A DNA stretch of 64,000 bases from Prosapia bicincta (GCA_036971475.1 JBAIZL010000003.1:103940233-104004232), one strand, 5' to 3'. Shown: positions 32,285 to 43,235, counted from the first letter of the stretch. Notes: generated by a model not told the origin, from the sequence alone. Numbers and translations: made by a program.

Positions 32285-33724
32285 ATGGCTAATAACAACG
32301 AATATTGCCTTGATAAGTTGAAGGCTATATGCAGTGATTTAGAGCAAGTAAACAGCTTGCTCGGTGATAGTGAAATGTCTGAGGGCATAGTGCAGGAAGT
32401 CAGGCGCCTTCATGTCGAATTTATCGAAACTTTTGACCGCGCGGAGCAGACTTTTGACAGTCAAGCTCCCGAATTTGTCGCGAATGTCTTTATAGTAAAA
32501 CGTCAATTTCAGGACACCTATCTGCCCATGATAGTAAAATATCCTAACCTCGTTAAGACGGAGGTTACCTCGACCTCGCCTGTCAAATCAACACCGACTT
32601 CACCTAACCTTCCAAGTCTAACTTTGCCAAGCTTTTCGGGCCAGAGCGACGACTGGATAGATTTTGTTACAATGTACGACTCTATGGTACATAACAATGA
32701 GACGCTTAGCAATATCCAACGTTTTCAATACTTAAAGTCCGTCTTAAAGGGAGATGCACTGGCCATCGTCACCGGACTTTCCATCTCCGAAGCAAATTAC
32801 AACATTGCTTACAATGCGTTGCGTAACCGATACGCGAACCCGCGACGTCTCGCAGATCATTACTTTAACATAATTAAAGACTTTCAGCGCATCAATAATG
32901 CTTCACCCGCGGAACTAAATCGTTTCTTAATCGCGCACTCTAATGCCGTCTGTGCATTAAGAGCTATACCTCTCGAAGACTTAGCGGATTTCTTATTGTT
33001 CTCTATGGCAATTAATAATTTGGATGCCAAGACACGATTAAGTTTTGAAAGCCGACTAGGCACTAACCGCATGCCGACATATAAATTATTGAACGACTTT
33101 ATAACTGAACAGGCTAGAGCCCTGGAGATGCTTAGCCAACCAGCTGCCGTGGTTGTAGCAAACGCCGGACGTGGTCAAAGACCCCGCATGTTGGTGTTAT
33201 CGATGGATAAACCCGGGTTTCAAGGGGCCCTTGAACCGAATAATTACTTGTCTGAACCTAACCTCACTTTGGGTCACAGCCCTAGATTTCAATCCGTAGC
33301 GTCAAATGACAATAGCCATCAGAATAAGGACGCCCAAGGTACTATTCAGTCCAAACGTGCTGCGCCAGTCACTATGCAACCGGTTAATCAACCACTACAA
33401 CCTAACGTGTTGCCTATTATTAATGCGCCTAGAACGTCAACATTTCGCAATCGCTCGCCACCGCCTAACCTCAATCGGTCTAACATGCCTACCACGCGCG
33501 TAGGTAAATGCTACTACTGCGGAGAAAGTCACTGCATCATTAATTGTCAACGATTTATTTCTCTTACCATAGCGGAACGCATTGACGCTATTTCAAAATT
33601 ACAACGGTGTTATAATTGTCTCGGCTCTCATTATCAAGCTCAGTGTCAGTCTCGTCATCGTTGTAGACAATGCAGCCAAGCACATCACACACTGCTGCAC
33701 AACGACGCACCGCCGCAGCAGTGA
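32285..33724 (+). CDS. Gag polyprotein of BEL/Pao element 2
   Basis: The first ATG of the conserved Gag (MANNNEY) is at 32285; the in-frame codons before it are not conserved with element 1. 479 residues end at TGA 33722-33724. The N-terminal coiled part is followed by a capsid-like region (LPSFSGQSDDWIDFV), a linker, and a zinc-knuckle region with CYYCGESHCIINC, CYNCLGSHYQAQC and CRQCSQAHH. Gag would form the particle in which reverse transcription happens. The next codons after TGA stay open in the same frame into Pol, so TGA is the only barrier between the two. Confidence 0.9.
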   Translation: MANNNEYCLDKLKAICSDLEQVNSLLGDSEMSEGIVQEVRRLHVEFIETFDRAEQTFDSQAPEFVANVFIVKRQFQDTYLPMIVKYPNLVKTEVTSTSPVKSTPTSPNLPSLTLPSFSGQSDDWIDFVTMYDSMVHNNETLSNIQRFQYLKSVLKGDALAIVTGLSISEANYNIAYNALRNRYANPRRLADHYFNIIKDFQRINNASPAELNRFLIAHSNAVCALRAIPLEDLADFLLFSMAINNLDAKTRLSFESRLGTNRMPTYKLLNDFITEQARALEMLSQPAAVVVANAGRGQRPRMLVLSMDKPGFQGALEPNNYLSEPNLTLGHSPRFQSVASNDNSHQNKDAQGTIQSKRAAPVTMQPVNQPLQPNVLPIINAPRTSTFRNRSPPPNLNRSNMPTTRVGKCYYCGESHCIINCQRFISLTIAERIDAISKLQRCYNCLGSHYQAQCQSRHRCRQCSQAHHTLLHNDAPPQQ

Positions 33725-33727
33725 CTA
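33722..33727 (+). promoter_or_regulatory. Leaky-stop candidate UGA-CUA between gag and pol
   Basis: The Gag stop is TGA followed by CTA, the best known context for translational readthrough, and CAG CAG precedes it. From 33725 to the Pol stop there is no further stop in this frame. Whether it is read through, or is a mutated sense codon, cannot be told from one copy. Confidence 0.6.
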
Positions 33728-36700
33728 GCCGCCCCACGACGCCTTAGGCCAACCGCTAGCCATCCAATCGATACTATAGCTCAACCTCGTTCTTTGTCAT
33801 GCAACATTACCTCGTCTCTCGCCCTGTTGGGTACCGCGCAAGTCGTCCTACAGGACCATTATGGTCAACCTCGTTTTCTAAGAGCTGTTATCGACCCCGG
33901 CAGTCAGATATCTGCCATTACGAAACAAGCTAGCGATATGTTGAGCCTGCCTACTCGAAGATCGAACCTGTCTTTGATTGGCGTCGCTGCCAAGTCTACA
34001 CGTATTCACGAATACGTAACTTTAATTTTATTCTCACGACATGACCCTGGCGTCATGCTGACTACGGAAGCCGCTGTGCTCAACCATATAACTGACCCGC
34101 TGCCAGCTGATAAATTATCCTCTGCTTTAAGCGCTCAATATCAGCACTTACCGTTAGCTGATCCTCAGTTCGACTTACCTGCCCCTGTTGACATTATACT
34201 GGGCGCCGATGTCTTCACGCAAATAATTATCAACGGGCCTCGTACCATCATTCATGGCCAACCATCGGCACTTAACACACTTTTAGGTTGGGTCATTATG
34301 GGATCTGTACCTTACAGTACGCCACAACAACCACGCGTGTTTATCACCTCGCTCAAGTCTATCGACGAAAACATGCGACGATTTTGGGAAATCGAAGAGG
34401 TAAACGAGACTAACTTGTTGAGCCCTGATGAGCAGCTCTGCGAAAATTTATTTGCCACCACTACTGAACGTGACGCCACTGGGAGATATGTCGTAGCTTT
34501 GCCTTTTAAACCTGACGCCGTCGAACTTAAGTCAAACCGTAATGTCGCTCTTGCTAGTTATCATGCTCTGGAACGCCGTCTGAGCCGACAACCGGATGTC
34601 TCACGACAATATCATCACTTCATGAAAGAATATATGACTTTAGGTCATATGTACCCTGCTGCTAAGCCTTCGAATTATTTAATACCACATCATTGCGTTT
34701 TCAAGGCCGATAGTTCTACTACTAAATTACGAGTAGTTTTCAATGCTTCTGCGCCTGATTGCAACGCGCATTCTTTAAACCAGCAATTGCTGGCTGGCCC
34801 TAAGTTACAAAGGGACCTGTCCAACGTTATTATCTCGTTTCGATTGTTTGTTCACGCCGTCTGTGCGGATCTTAAAATGATGTACCGCCAAATTGCCGTA
34901 CGTAAGGATGATCGTCGTCATCAGCACATTTTGTACAGGCCGACTCCTCATTCTCCACTGATGGAGTATGAACTAGCCACTGTCACTTACGGGCTTACCC
35001 CGTCTGCATATTTAGCCCTACGTACACTCGAACAACTCGTCAAAGATGAGGGCGACTGTTACCCTGCTGCGTCGCACGCCATTCTTCATCAAACGTACGT
35101 TGATGATGTCGTCACTGGCGCCGATACGTCCGAGGACGCCCAGGAATTAATACGGCAACTTATTAGCATCTTCGCACTGGCAGGACTAGAGCTCAGGAAA
35201 TGGTCTTCCAGCGATCCCGCGCTGCTGTCGACGCTGCCATCTTCTCACCTGGAGCACCCGTTGCTATTCCAAGACGACTCTACCGCTGTTAAAATATTGG
35301 GACTCCAATGGCATCCTGTTAATGACTCGTTTTCTTATCGTATTCAAAACTTTGTGTCGGTGCCTACGAAACGCACCATTCTCTCTTATGTCGCTCGCAC
35401 CTTCGACCCACTGGGCTTCCTTACGCCTATCACATTTTGGATCAAGTCATTTTTGAAACAATTGTGGCTCGAAAGGTTATCATGGGATGAACCTTTGCCA
35501 ACCGCGCTGCGCAGTCGTTGGGACAGCTTCATTGTCCACTTCGCTAAGTTAGCTGACATTCAAATACCTCGACATGTGGGCACACGTGATGCCAAACATC
35601 ATTTATTAGGCTTCTGTGATGGGTCCGAAGCTGGTTACGCAGCCGCCATCTACTTGCGAACTGAATGGAACGGTTTAGTTTCCGTCAGCCTTCTAAAGGC
35701 TAAAAGCAGAGTGGCTCCCGTCAAAACACTCACTATACCTCGAATGGAGCTCTGCGGCGCCGTCTTACTGGCCAAGCTCTATAAGTCTGTTCAGCCTGCT
35801 GTGAATTTTGTGGCCGACAACACTACGCTTTTCTTCACCGACTCAGAAATTGTGCTGCATTGGCTTAGCACCCCGCCACATCTTTTGAAAACTTTCGTTG
35901 CCAACCGTGTTATTGAAATTACCTCGAACACTTCGACCAATCATTGGTACCACGTCTCAACTGTTGACAACCCCGCGGACGTTGCTTCCCGTGGGTGTCT
36001 ACCCGCGCAGTTTGCTACACATCCACTGTGGTGGCACGGACCACCATGGGCGTTACAATGTACTACCTCTTGGCGTTTGTCTAAGCCAACTGGACCGAAC
36101 CGCGACCTGACCGAGCTCAAGACCGAGCCTCAGGTGCTCTGCGCGACTGTCCAAGCGCCTAACCACTTATTGAACGTTATTGAGCGTCATTCCAATCTAA
36201 CCACGCTGCATCATGTCTTCGCTTACGTGCTTCGTTTCGTTAACAATTGCCGCATTAAGACCCAGCCTACCAGTCATTGTCACAACACTCGTTACAAAGC
36301 CAAGAACACCGTAGCCAAGATTTCATTCGCTGCACCTTCAGTACAAGAATTAAGGAACGCCAGAAATCTTTGCGTTAAGCTCATACAAGAGCTAGCCTTC
36401 AGCGAAACGTTGCAACGCCTACACCGCGGCGTCCCGATCAGTGCTCAACTTCGCAGCCTAACGCCCTTTATCGACTCAGTGGGGCTACTTAGGGTGGGCG
36501 GACGTCTTAATCATGCTGATATACCATACGCAGCTAAGCATGCCATTTTACTGCCTAAGCGGCATCATTATGTCAATCTTGTATGCGATCATTATCACAG
36601 CCTCGCCTTACATGCTGGGCCGCGTACTACGCAAGCGATGATCAATGGTGAGTTCTGGATCGTTGCGCTACGTTCGTTGTTACGACAACGCATTCATGCT

Positions 36701-37696
36701 TGCATGCAATGCTTTAGACTACAGTCGAAACCTCGGCCACCTATGATGGCAGCTTTACCGTCTTCTCGCGTCACTCCGTCGCCACCTTTCTGTAAGGTAG
36801 GCATTGACTTTGCTGGACCTTTCGACACTAAGGCCAACCATCTTCGTACGGCAAAGATCCTGAAAGCTTACTTATGCCTATTTGTTTGTATGGCCACTAA
36901 GGCTGTACATTTGGAAGTAGTATCAGACCTCTCTACTGATGCTTTTCTCGCCGCGCTTCGGCGTTTTGTCGCAAGACGTGGTCTGCCTACAGACATTTAT
37001 TCAGATAATGGCACCAATTTTGTCGGCGCCGCCAACCGCCTGCACGAGGTCTATAAGATGCTAGACCAATCCAAGTCAATCATCCAACGCAAGCTCGCCG
37101 CACAATGGGTTGAATGGCACTTCAACCCTCCAGCCGCACCACACTTCGGCGGACTTTGGGAAGCTGCCGTTAAATCCGTCAAAGGGCTCCTACGCCGTAC
37201 TCTTGGCACTACGTTATTGAACCTCGAGGAGTTAGCTACGTTATTTATACGCATCGAAGCTATTCTCAACAGTCGACCTATTTTCGAGGTCTCGCCTGAC
37301 CCCAACGAAGGATCTTCGTTCCTTACGCCCGGACACTTTCTCATCGGCCGTCCACTTTTAGCACTCCCTGAGGAATGTCATTTTGAACCCGCGCTCAAAT
37401 CCAGATGGACTATGCTACAGCAGATGACCAATCGGTTTTGGAAAACCTGGTCTACCCAATACCTACACTCCCAGATTCAACGCTGTAAATGGAACAAAGA
37501 CGCCTCACCCCTCCAAGAGGGTCAGCTTGTATTTATCACTGGAGAACATCCGAGCCCTCTTCATTGGCCAATGGGTCGGATCGTACGTCTTCGCCCTGGA
37601 CCCGACCGGATAACCCGCGTAGTCACCGTCAAGACCTCACATGGACAATTAAAGCGACCTGTCCATAAGCTTGTAGGCTTTCCGCTACAACCTTAA
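33725..37696 (+). CDS. Pol polyprotein of BEL/Pao element 2
   Basis: Open for 1323 codons in the Gag frame. Domains in order: retropepsin-like protease with VIDPGSQ (Asp at 33893), as in element 1. Reverse transcriptase follows, with KLRVVFNAS, the polymerase Asp region CADLKMMYRQI and the active-site YVDD at 35096-35107. Then RNase H, with GFCDGSEAGYAAAIY and FFTDSEIVLHWL. The integrase H-H-C-C zinc region (HAGPRTTQAMI...CMQCF) comes next, followed by the integrase core with D in GIDFAGPF (36806), D in YSDNGTNF and E in GGLWEAAV. A C-terminal chromatin-side domain common to BEL/Pao ends the protein (GQLVFITGEHPS). No break seen; it looks potentially active. Confidence 0.93.
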   Translation, partial: LAAPRRLRPTASHPIDTIAQPRSLSCNITSSLALLGTAQVVLQDHYGQPRFLRAVIDPGSQISAITKQASDMLSLPTRRSNLSLIGVAAKSTRIHEYVTLILFSRHDPGVMLTTEAAVLNHITDPLPADKLSSALSAQYQHLPLADPQFDLPAPVDIILGADVFTQIIINGPRTIIHGQPSALNTLLGWVIMGSVPYSTPQQPRVFITSLKSIDENMRRFWEIEEVNETNLLSPDEQLCENLFATTTERDATGRYVVALPFKPDAVELKSNRNVALASYHALERRLSRQPDVSRQYHHFMKEYMTLGHMYPAAKPSNYLIPHHCVFKADSSTTKLRVVFNASAPDCNAHSLNQQLLAGPKLQRDLSNVIISFRLFVHAVCADLKMMYRQIAVRKDDRRHQHILYRPTPHSPLMEYELATVTYGLTPSAYLALRTLEQLVKDEGDCYPAASHAILHQTYVDDVVTGADTSEDAQELIRQLISIFALAGLELRKWSSSDPALLSTLPSSHLEHPLLFQDDSTAVKILGLQWHPVNDSFSYRIQNFVSVPTKRTILSYVARTFDPLGFLTPITFWIKSFLKQLWLERLSWDEPLPTALRSRWDSFIVHFAKLADIQIPRHVGTRDAKHHLLGFCDGSEAGYAAAIYLRTEWNGLVSVSLLKAKSRVAPVKTLTIPRMELCGAVLLAKLYKSVQPAVNFVADNTTLFFTDSEIVLHWLSTPPHLLKTFVANRVIEITSNTSTNHWYHVSTVDNPADVASRGCLPAQFATHPLWWHGPPWALQCTTSWRLSKPTGPNRDLTELKTEPQVLCATVQAPNHLLNVIERHSNLTTLHHVFAYVLRFVNNCRIKTQPTSHCHNTRYKAKNTVAKISFAAPSVQELRNARNLCVKLIQELAFSETLQRLHRGVPISAQLRSLTPFIDSVGLLRVGGRLNHADIPYAAKHAILLPKRHHYVNLVCDHYHSLALHAGPRTTQAMINGEFWIVALRSLLRQRIHACMQCFRLQSKPRPPMMAALPSSRVTPSPPFCKVGIDFAGPFDTKANHLRTAKILKAYLCLFVCMATKAVHLEVVSDLSTDAFLAALRRFVARRGLPTDIYSDNGTNFVGAANRLHEVYKMLDQSKSIIQRKLAAQWVEWHFNPPAAPHFGGLWEAAVKSVKGLLRRTLGTTLLNLEELATLFIRIEAILNSRPIFEVSPDPNEGSSFLTPGHFLIGRPLLALPEECHFEPALKSRWTMLQQMTNRFWKTWSTQYLHSQIQRCKWNKDASPLQEGQLVFITGEHPSPLHWPMGRIVRLRPGPDRITRVVTVKTSHGQLKRPVHKLVGFPLQP

Positions 37697-38079
37697 TCTC
37701 TTGACCGCTTCTTCAGCACCTGTGTGGTACAACCGCGTTTCCTCGAGTTCTTAATCTCACTCGACTTCTTCGCCTCTTCAGCAATTTTGTGCAACCTCGT
37801 TTCTTTAAGTATCTTCAACGCCATAGATTTCTTCGCTACATCTTCAGCACCTCGCTTCTTCTAGTCAACCCCGTTCACCGTCACCCAGTGGTTATCCAGG
37901 GTGGGCGGTAGTCTATTGTCTTCAGCACAGCTAATGGAGCTAATCACTTCATCGGATCTTTTCTGCTTTCTTCGTACCCCGACCACTTCTTCTTCGGCAC
38001 CCTCGGTCTCCGGTGCTCTCTAGTTCTTCGCCCTCTACCCACCTGGCGGATTAAAAACATCCGTTTTTGGTGGGCGGAA
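37697..38079 (+). other. 3' untranslated interior of BEL/Pao element 2
   Basis: Repeats of a TTCTTCGCC/TCTTCAGCACCT-type motif, then the conserved hairpin and the polypurine stretch GGTGGGCGGAA ending at the LTR. Confidence 0.7.
38038..38074 (+). promoter_or_regulatory. Conserved hairpin next to the polypurine tract, element 2
   Basis: CCCACC (38038-38043) pairs with GGTGGG (38069-38074). Between them is CTGGCGGATTAAAAACAT, which element 1 shares almost letter for letter at 6092-6109. Confidence 0.6.
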
Positions 38080-38854
38080 TGTTGGAGTCAGCTTTGGTAG
38101 ATTAAACAGCTCCAGTATCAAATTCAATCAGCCTGTGCCTTGTCTATTCGATAGCTCAATCTATGGTTTATCGTCGATAGTTTAAGACCACGTTGTCCCT
38201 TGCCGCGCGCGCCTAATCCCCACCCTAACACAGTTCTCTCACCCCCAGTCTTTTGCTTGCCGTAGACAGACCAGCACGTCCGTTGCGGGTTTAACCTTAT
38301 TCGCCAACCTCGTGGACGTTAAGTTCGCCCCGCGTATGTCTAAATTTAAGTGTTTCGTATTGTATTTGCTTTATATGCTCGTTAACCGCGAAAGTGTACA
38401 TTATTTAGTCCAAGTGCCGTGTTCGAATGCACCGTTAACCTCGCCGTTACAAGCCGCCGTTACGGAGTCGCTCGCAATCATTTAAATACTTATTTCAATT
38501 GTGAATAGTAGTAGAATTGAACTCCGTTTGTTAAGTTTTACAGCACGAGCCGTCTGACCATCGCCACTCCACCCAGGGCCCTGCTGCAGAAGTCCAGAAG
38601 ACATCAAACCTACCGTGCACGTAACCCCTTTGTTCAGCTTAGGGTAAGTGTTAATCAGTTCCAAATACTTTTAGCATAAACTTGTGCCTATTTTTCCCGA
38701 GGCTTAATTAGTGATAAACACTGTTTATTTGTCGATTAGGCATTTTTGCCGCCAGCCTTAATTTTATTCATGTACAATTTCAATCACAATAACGACCGCG
38801 ACTATCTCTCTCTTTCGTCTTCTTTCTAATATTTTAGCGGAGCTGACGCCTCCA
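38080..38854 (+). repeat. 3' LTR of BEL/Pao element 2
   Basis: 775 bp, one substitution from 30898-31672, followed by the CTTAT target duplication. Confidence 0.93.
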
Positions 38855-38859
38855 CTTAT

Positions 38860-39428
38860 GTTTACTTTCATCCGAAAACCTAAAAATTCATTAAATATTG
38901 TGCTCACACACATACACATATTCTTCATTGTTATACACTATCCATTAAATTATTAAACACCTAATTTTAGACAATCAATTTTTCAACAGTGTTAGATTTG
39001 ATTTGTTTACTTTGTGCACAGTTCTTTACATGGCGACAGTGCTTCTTCCAGATCTCGATAAAATTTCAATGCCTGTTCTAGGGATCAATTTCAGTAATGG
39101 CTGCAGTATATTATATTGCACACAACTCCTCCATATAGTGAGGAATTTTCAATTTGAAGTGTGTTATTTATTCTAAGAATAGAGTATTTTTCTATCATGC
39201 AATAATTATTTTGTTTTTAATAATATATCTTTGTCAATAAGGACTTGAATTAGGATAAAATAAATGTCGAGAAAATAAACATTTTCGGTGTAAGAAATAA
39301 ACATCTGTCAATTCTTGGAACAAATTGTTTTGGTATGTCAGCCTTTCTTATTATGTTTTCTTTACTGCTGAGTCATGTTCATTGAACCACAGCTCTCCAC
39401 TTCCCCTTTATTCAACAAAGTTCACATG
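38860..39428. other. Intron sequence, no feature seen
   Basis: AT-rich spacer between the BEL/Pao element and the piggyBac-like element. Confidence 0.5.
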
Positions 39429-40965
39429 TGTTGCGTTGACGCAACGTTGGGAGTTCCCAGGCAATTGAGATATATCGGCCGCGTTGAAAGCAATTGACCA
39501 GTAGATCCGCTATGGGTTTTAAACGAAAGTGTTGTAAAACAGCAGAAGAATTGATTGCAGTTCTTAAAACACAGGTATCATTCGCTACCTGAATCAAAAA
39601 TGTATTGGAGTAAAGATCTTGATAAAGCTGTACCAATTGTACGAGATACAATGTCTAGAAATAAATTTGATGAAATCAAAAAATACATTTATTTATCAAA
39701 CAACAATAAACTAGATAAATCCGATAAATTTTCAAACATTCGTCCTTACTTCGATGAATTAAATACAAAATTTCTTCAGTTTGAAGTGTTTTCACATAAA
39801 TTACCCATAGATGAGCAAATGGTGCCCTATTTTGGACGTAATTCAGCAAAAATGTTCATGAGAGGGGAAAAGTGAGATTCGGTTTCAAAAATTGGTGCAT
39901 TGCTTCTGTTGATAATTATGTACACAGTTTTGAGCCATATGGGGGAAAAGGTGGTGAAATAAAAAACTGCTATGGTTTAGGAGAGAAGGTCGTTTATAAT
40001 TTGTTGAGAATAGTTGAAAATCCAAAGAATCACATAATTGTTTTTGATAATTTTTTCAGTACTTACACTTTAGTAAGTAAACTGACAAAGATGAATTTCT
40101 TAGTATCAGGAACAATAGGGGAAAACAGGTAGCCCAATATTCCGCTCACATCAGTAAAAAAATTTGTAAAAGTTCCGAAAGGAAGTTATGAATTTGCCTT
40201 TGACAAAAAGAAGAATATTTTTGTTGTTCGATGGCAGGATAATTCAGTTGTTACAGTCATAACAAAATATGGATCGGTTGAACAATCCCTAAATGTAAAA
40301 CGCTACAATCGAAAAGAAAGGAAACAGGACTTTGTAAAGCAGCCGAGTGTTATCAACGATTATAATAAAGGAATAGGCAGAGTGGATTCTCATGATAATG
40401 CTATTGCCAATTACAGAATTAGAATAAGAGTTGAAAAATGGTGGTGGACCTTATTTGTAAATGGAATTGATTGTGCTGTAGTAAATGCATGGAAATTTTA
40501 TATTTTATCAACCGGAAATAAACTCAGTCAGATAGAGTTTAGATCACAACTCGTTATCTCTTTACTTCAATCAGCAAATATTGAAGAACCTGACAAGCGC
40601 AGCAAAAATCTGTAATTAGGTCACTGTAGTAAAATTTCTTTACCAGACGACGTACAAAAAGACAAAACGGACCACATCGTCGACCGAAACAAAAGTAATG
40701 CAAGACGGAGATATAAAGTGTGCCACAGTCAAACCGTCTACACATGCAAGAAATGACAAGTGTTTATACATATTGAATCTTTTGAAACATTTCACAATTC
40801 AGATTGAAATAAATTCTAAAAAGTAAAACTATGTGCACCTTGTGTTTCAATAAATCGTTTCATGTAATGATTGTCGTGTTTTTTTCAGCACACGCCATTT
40901 CCCAAGGTTGCGTTAACAAAACACTGTGAGATGCACGGAACTCCCAACATTGCGCGAACGCAACA
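39429..40965 (+). mobile_element. piggyBac-like DNA transposon with unusual termini
   Basis: Inverted termini of about 29 bp lie at 39429-39457 and 40937-40965. Both read TGTTGCGTT then a variable stretch then GCAA(C/T)GTTGGGAGTTCC. Each terminus is itself nearly palindromic (GTTGCGTTGACGCAAC on the left). No TTAA duplication is visible outside, so either the true ends lie slightly further out or the site has changed. It contains a transposase pseudogene. Confidence 0.75.
39511..40615 (+). pseudogene. piggyBac-type transposase pseudogene
   Basis: A start MGFKRKCCKTAEELI at 39511 runs into a frameshift near 39560. The main frame then gives RDTMSRNKFDEIKKYIYLS, PIDEQMVPYFGR (first Asp region) and a frameshift near 39870. 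Next are IIVFDNFFSTY (second Asp) and a stop at 40130-40132, then IGRVDSHDNAIANYRI (third Asp) and a short C-terminus to 40615. All three catalytic Asp positions of the family remain. The N-terminal region is much shorter than usual, and the C-terminal Cys-rich finger is absent. Not functional. Confidence 0.85.
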
Positions 40966-41165
40966 GGTCATTACTCAAAAACCAAAAGTATCAGATTCAT
41001 ATTCAGGTTATATTTTATTACTTCTATAGTAGAAATGTAGATTAAATAAGGAAAAATCACATAAAATATAGATGATGTCCTATTGGGAAGAAATGAGTTA
41101 ACTGTTATTGTCTTCAAATCCTTTACCATTAATTTGTGCTAATGAGACAGTATCAGTAAGAACAA

Positions 41166-41505
41166 GTGAGCATCTGTAGCGACATCATCCTGGTTAATAG
41201 TGAGCATCTGTCGCGACATCATCCTAGTTAATAGTGAGCATCTGTCGCGACATCATCCTGGTTAATAGTGACCATCTGTCGCGACATCATCCTGGTTAAT
41301 AGTGAGCATCTGTCGCGACATCATCCTGGTTAATAGTGAGCATCTGTTGCAACATCATCCTGGTTAATAGTGAGCATCTGTTACGACATCATCCCAGTTA
41401 TTAGTGAGCATCTGTCACAACATCATCCTGGTTAATAGTGAGCATCTGTCACAACATCATCCTGGTTAATAGTGAGCATCTGTCGCGACATCATCCTGGT
41501 TAATA
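41166..41505. repeat. Minisatellite, 10 copies of 34 bp
   Basis: Copies start every 34 bases from 41166 to 41472. The unit GTGAGCATCTGTCGCGACAT continues with CATCCTGGTTAATA and contains the perfect palindrome TGTCGCGACA. Several copies have TTGCAACA or TCACAACA there, as CpG decay would give. It abuts the pogo transposase remnant. Confidence 0.95.
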
Positions 41506-42725
41506 GTCTCGCCACAATTTCTTCCAACATGCATGCTCCAATGATGGTATTAGTTCATCCCTGATTTTTTTTATTTTAGAAATGCAATGTGATATCATAT
41601 TTTTCCAGCATTGGCTCACTGCTAAGGTTTTGTTATTTTCCACATTTGATAATTCGCTGAAAGTCTGCCGATTATAATAGGCTTTAGAAATGGCAATGAC
41701 ATTGTGGCCTAGAGGTTGAATCAAGGCTGTTGTGTTTGGTGGCAGGAATAACAATTCCATGTAATGATGTGCCAAGGCGCACATTGTCTATAATACGAGG
41801 AGAACAATATAAAAGGAACTAACTTCGATTTCAATAAACATTCCGCTTCTATTACAGAAAGTTGGAACCATTCTCTGGTTACCCAAGCCTTTTTGTTCGG
41901 ATTTTCATAACACCAGAAATTGATCCTAGTCCTTGCCTGACAATGCTCTAAGGTTTAGAGATCTGTAAACTACAATTGGTTTCATCATGTAACTGCAAGC
42001 AATACAGCCCTGTAGAGCAGTCAAATAATCCTGTGTGGCCTTAAACCCCCTAGCAGATTTCTCCTTCTTAGATAAGAAAGTTCGTGAATGCTTTCTTTTC
42101 AAAACAGTCTAGTCTCTTCAGCGTTAAAAAGTTGGTTGACTATGTAGCCTTTCTCCAAAATGAGAATTTTTAAAATGCGTTGGAAATGAGTTGGCAGCTT
42201 CATGATCCACTGATGCTGACTTACCAGCAAATTTCACATTCAAAACTGTTTCTTGATCTTGTCAAACCCACCTTTATTTGCTGTAAATGATTGATTGTCG
42301 GTATGTTCATTACAGTTTTGAACAAATTCGTCTTACAAATGCCTAGTTTTTTTCAATCAAACTCAGTGGGACTCTTTGTTATGATTGATCTTCTATTCAC
42401 AAAGTCAAACTTTATTCCATTTTTTCAATGTTTATAGCGACATACAGAGGTAACTTTTGCTGATTGACAAGTTTCTTCTCTTACACTCCTTATATTTTCT
42501 TCATTTTTCTTTTTGTAACGCACTGTTGACTCTTATCACTAAAATGCTTTGCAACAGATGCTATGTTTTCTTCACATTTTAATTTATCTAAAAGGTCAGT
42601 TTCCTTAATCAAGGCCAAAATGTTTTTCTGCCTTTTCTTGTCCCTATCAAAGTTTGATGACATCATGGCTTGGATAAACAATTTAAAAGAAAAGATAAAA
42701 CTAAACAAAAATAAATTCATTAGAC
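41506..42725 (-). pseudogene. pogo/Tigger transposase pseudogene
   Basis: Minus strand, read from about 42720 down. The N-terminal helix-turn-helix (KKRQKNILALIKETDLLDKL then NIASVAKHFSDKS) comes first. A middle part follows with FNAEETRLF near 42130, the first acidic block of DDE_1 transposases. Near 41740 is LFLPPNTTALIQPLGHNVI, the block before the last catalytic residue, then KAYYNRQ. Many stops and frameshifts separate these. In this last block the usual D after Q-P-x reads G-H, so that acidic residue is lost too. Confidence 0.75.
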
Positions 42726-43235
42726 AATTTCATAAGTAGACATGACATTTCCAAAATTAGCAAACAAGACAAGCTAATGCGATACATATTTGGTAACTGA
42801 TGGGAAACACAAAATCCGAAATAGTTATGGTCCTCGGTTACGATTATCGATGTTTGGAATTCGAAAACTACTAAATCAGCAGTAATTAACAGTACTGATG
42901 GTAACCTATGTATAAAGCTAGATGTGGGCGCCAAATCGACTCATTGTTATTTGTCAGTGATGATAACCACACTTGAAAGATTGTTGTAATAAATAAGGAA
43001 TGCCTATCTATTGAATAGTAAGCCTTCAGTAGTAGTGTAGAGTATATCGGATGTTTGGAGAATAGTCAGATTTCTTTGTACTGACTATAGTATTGTACAA
43101 AATAAATAAGACGAGAACATGTTATCTTACAACCTGCACTGTATCTACACTATCACTCTTGCCTTTGTTTTAAAATATGATACATACTAGCGGGAAATGC
43201 AGTAATTTTACCAACCATCAATAAGTGAAATCACA

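Larger units (their letters stand above)
30898..38854 (+). mobile_element. BEL/Pao LTR retrotransposon 2, full length
   Basis: LTRs of 775 bp (30898-31672, 38080-38854) start TGTTGGAGTC and end GCCTCCA. The target duplication CTTAT lies at 30893-30897 and 38855-38859. I found one substitution between the LTRs (GTGAAAG near 31207, GCGAAAG near 38389), so it is young. All expected domains are present: Gag, protease, RT, RNase H and integrase. It lies antisense to the dystrotelin-like gene in its 17.1-kb intron. The LTRs do not match those of element 1, though the proteins are clearly related. Confidence 0.95.
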
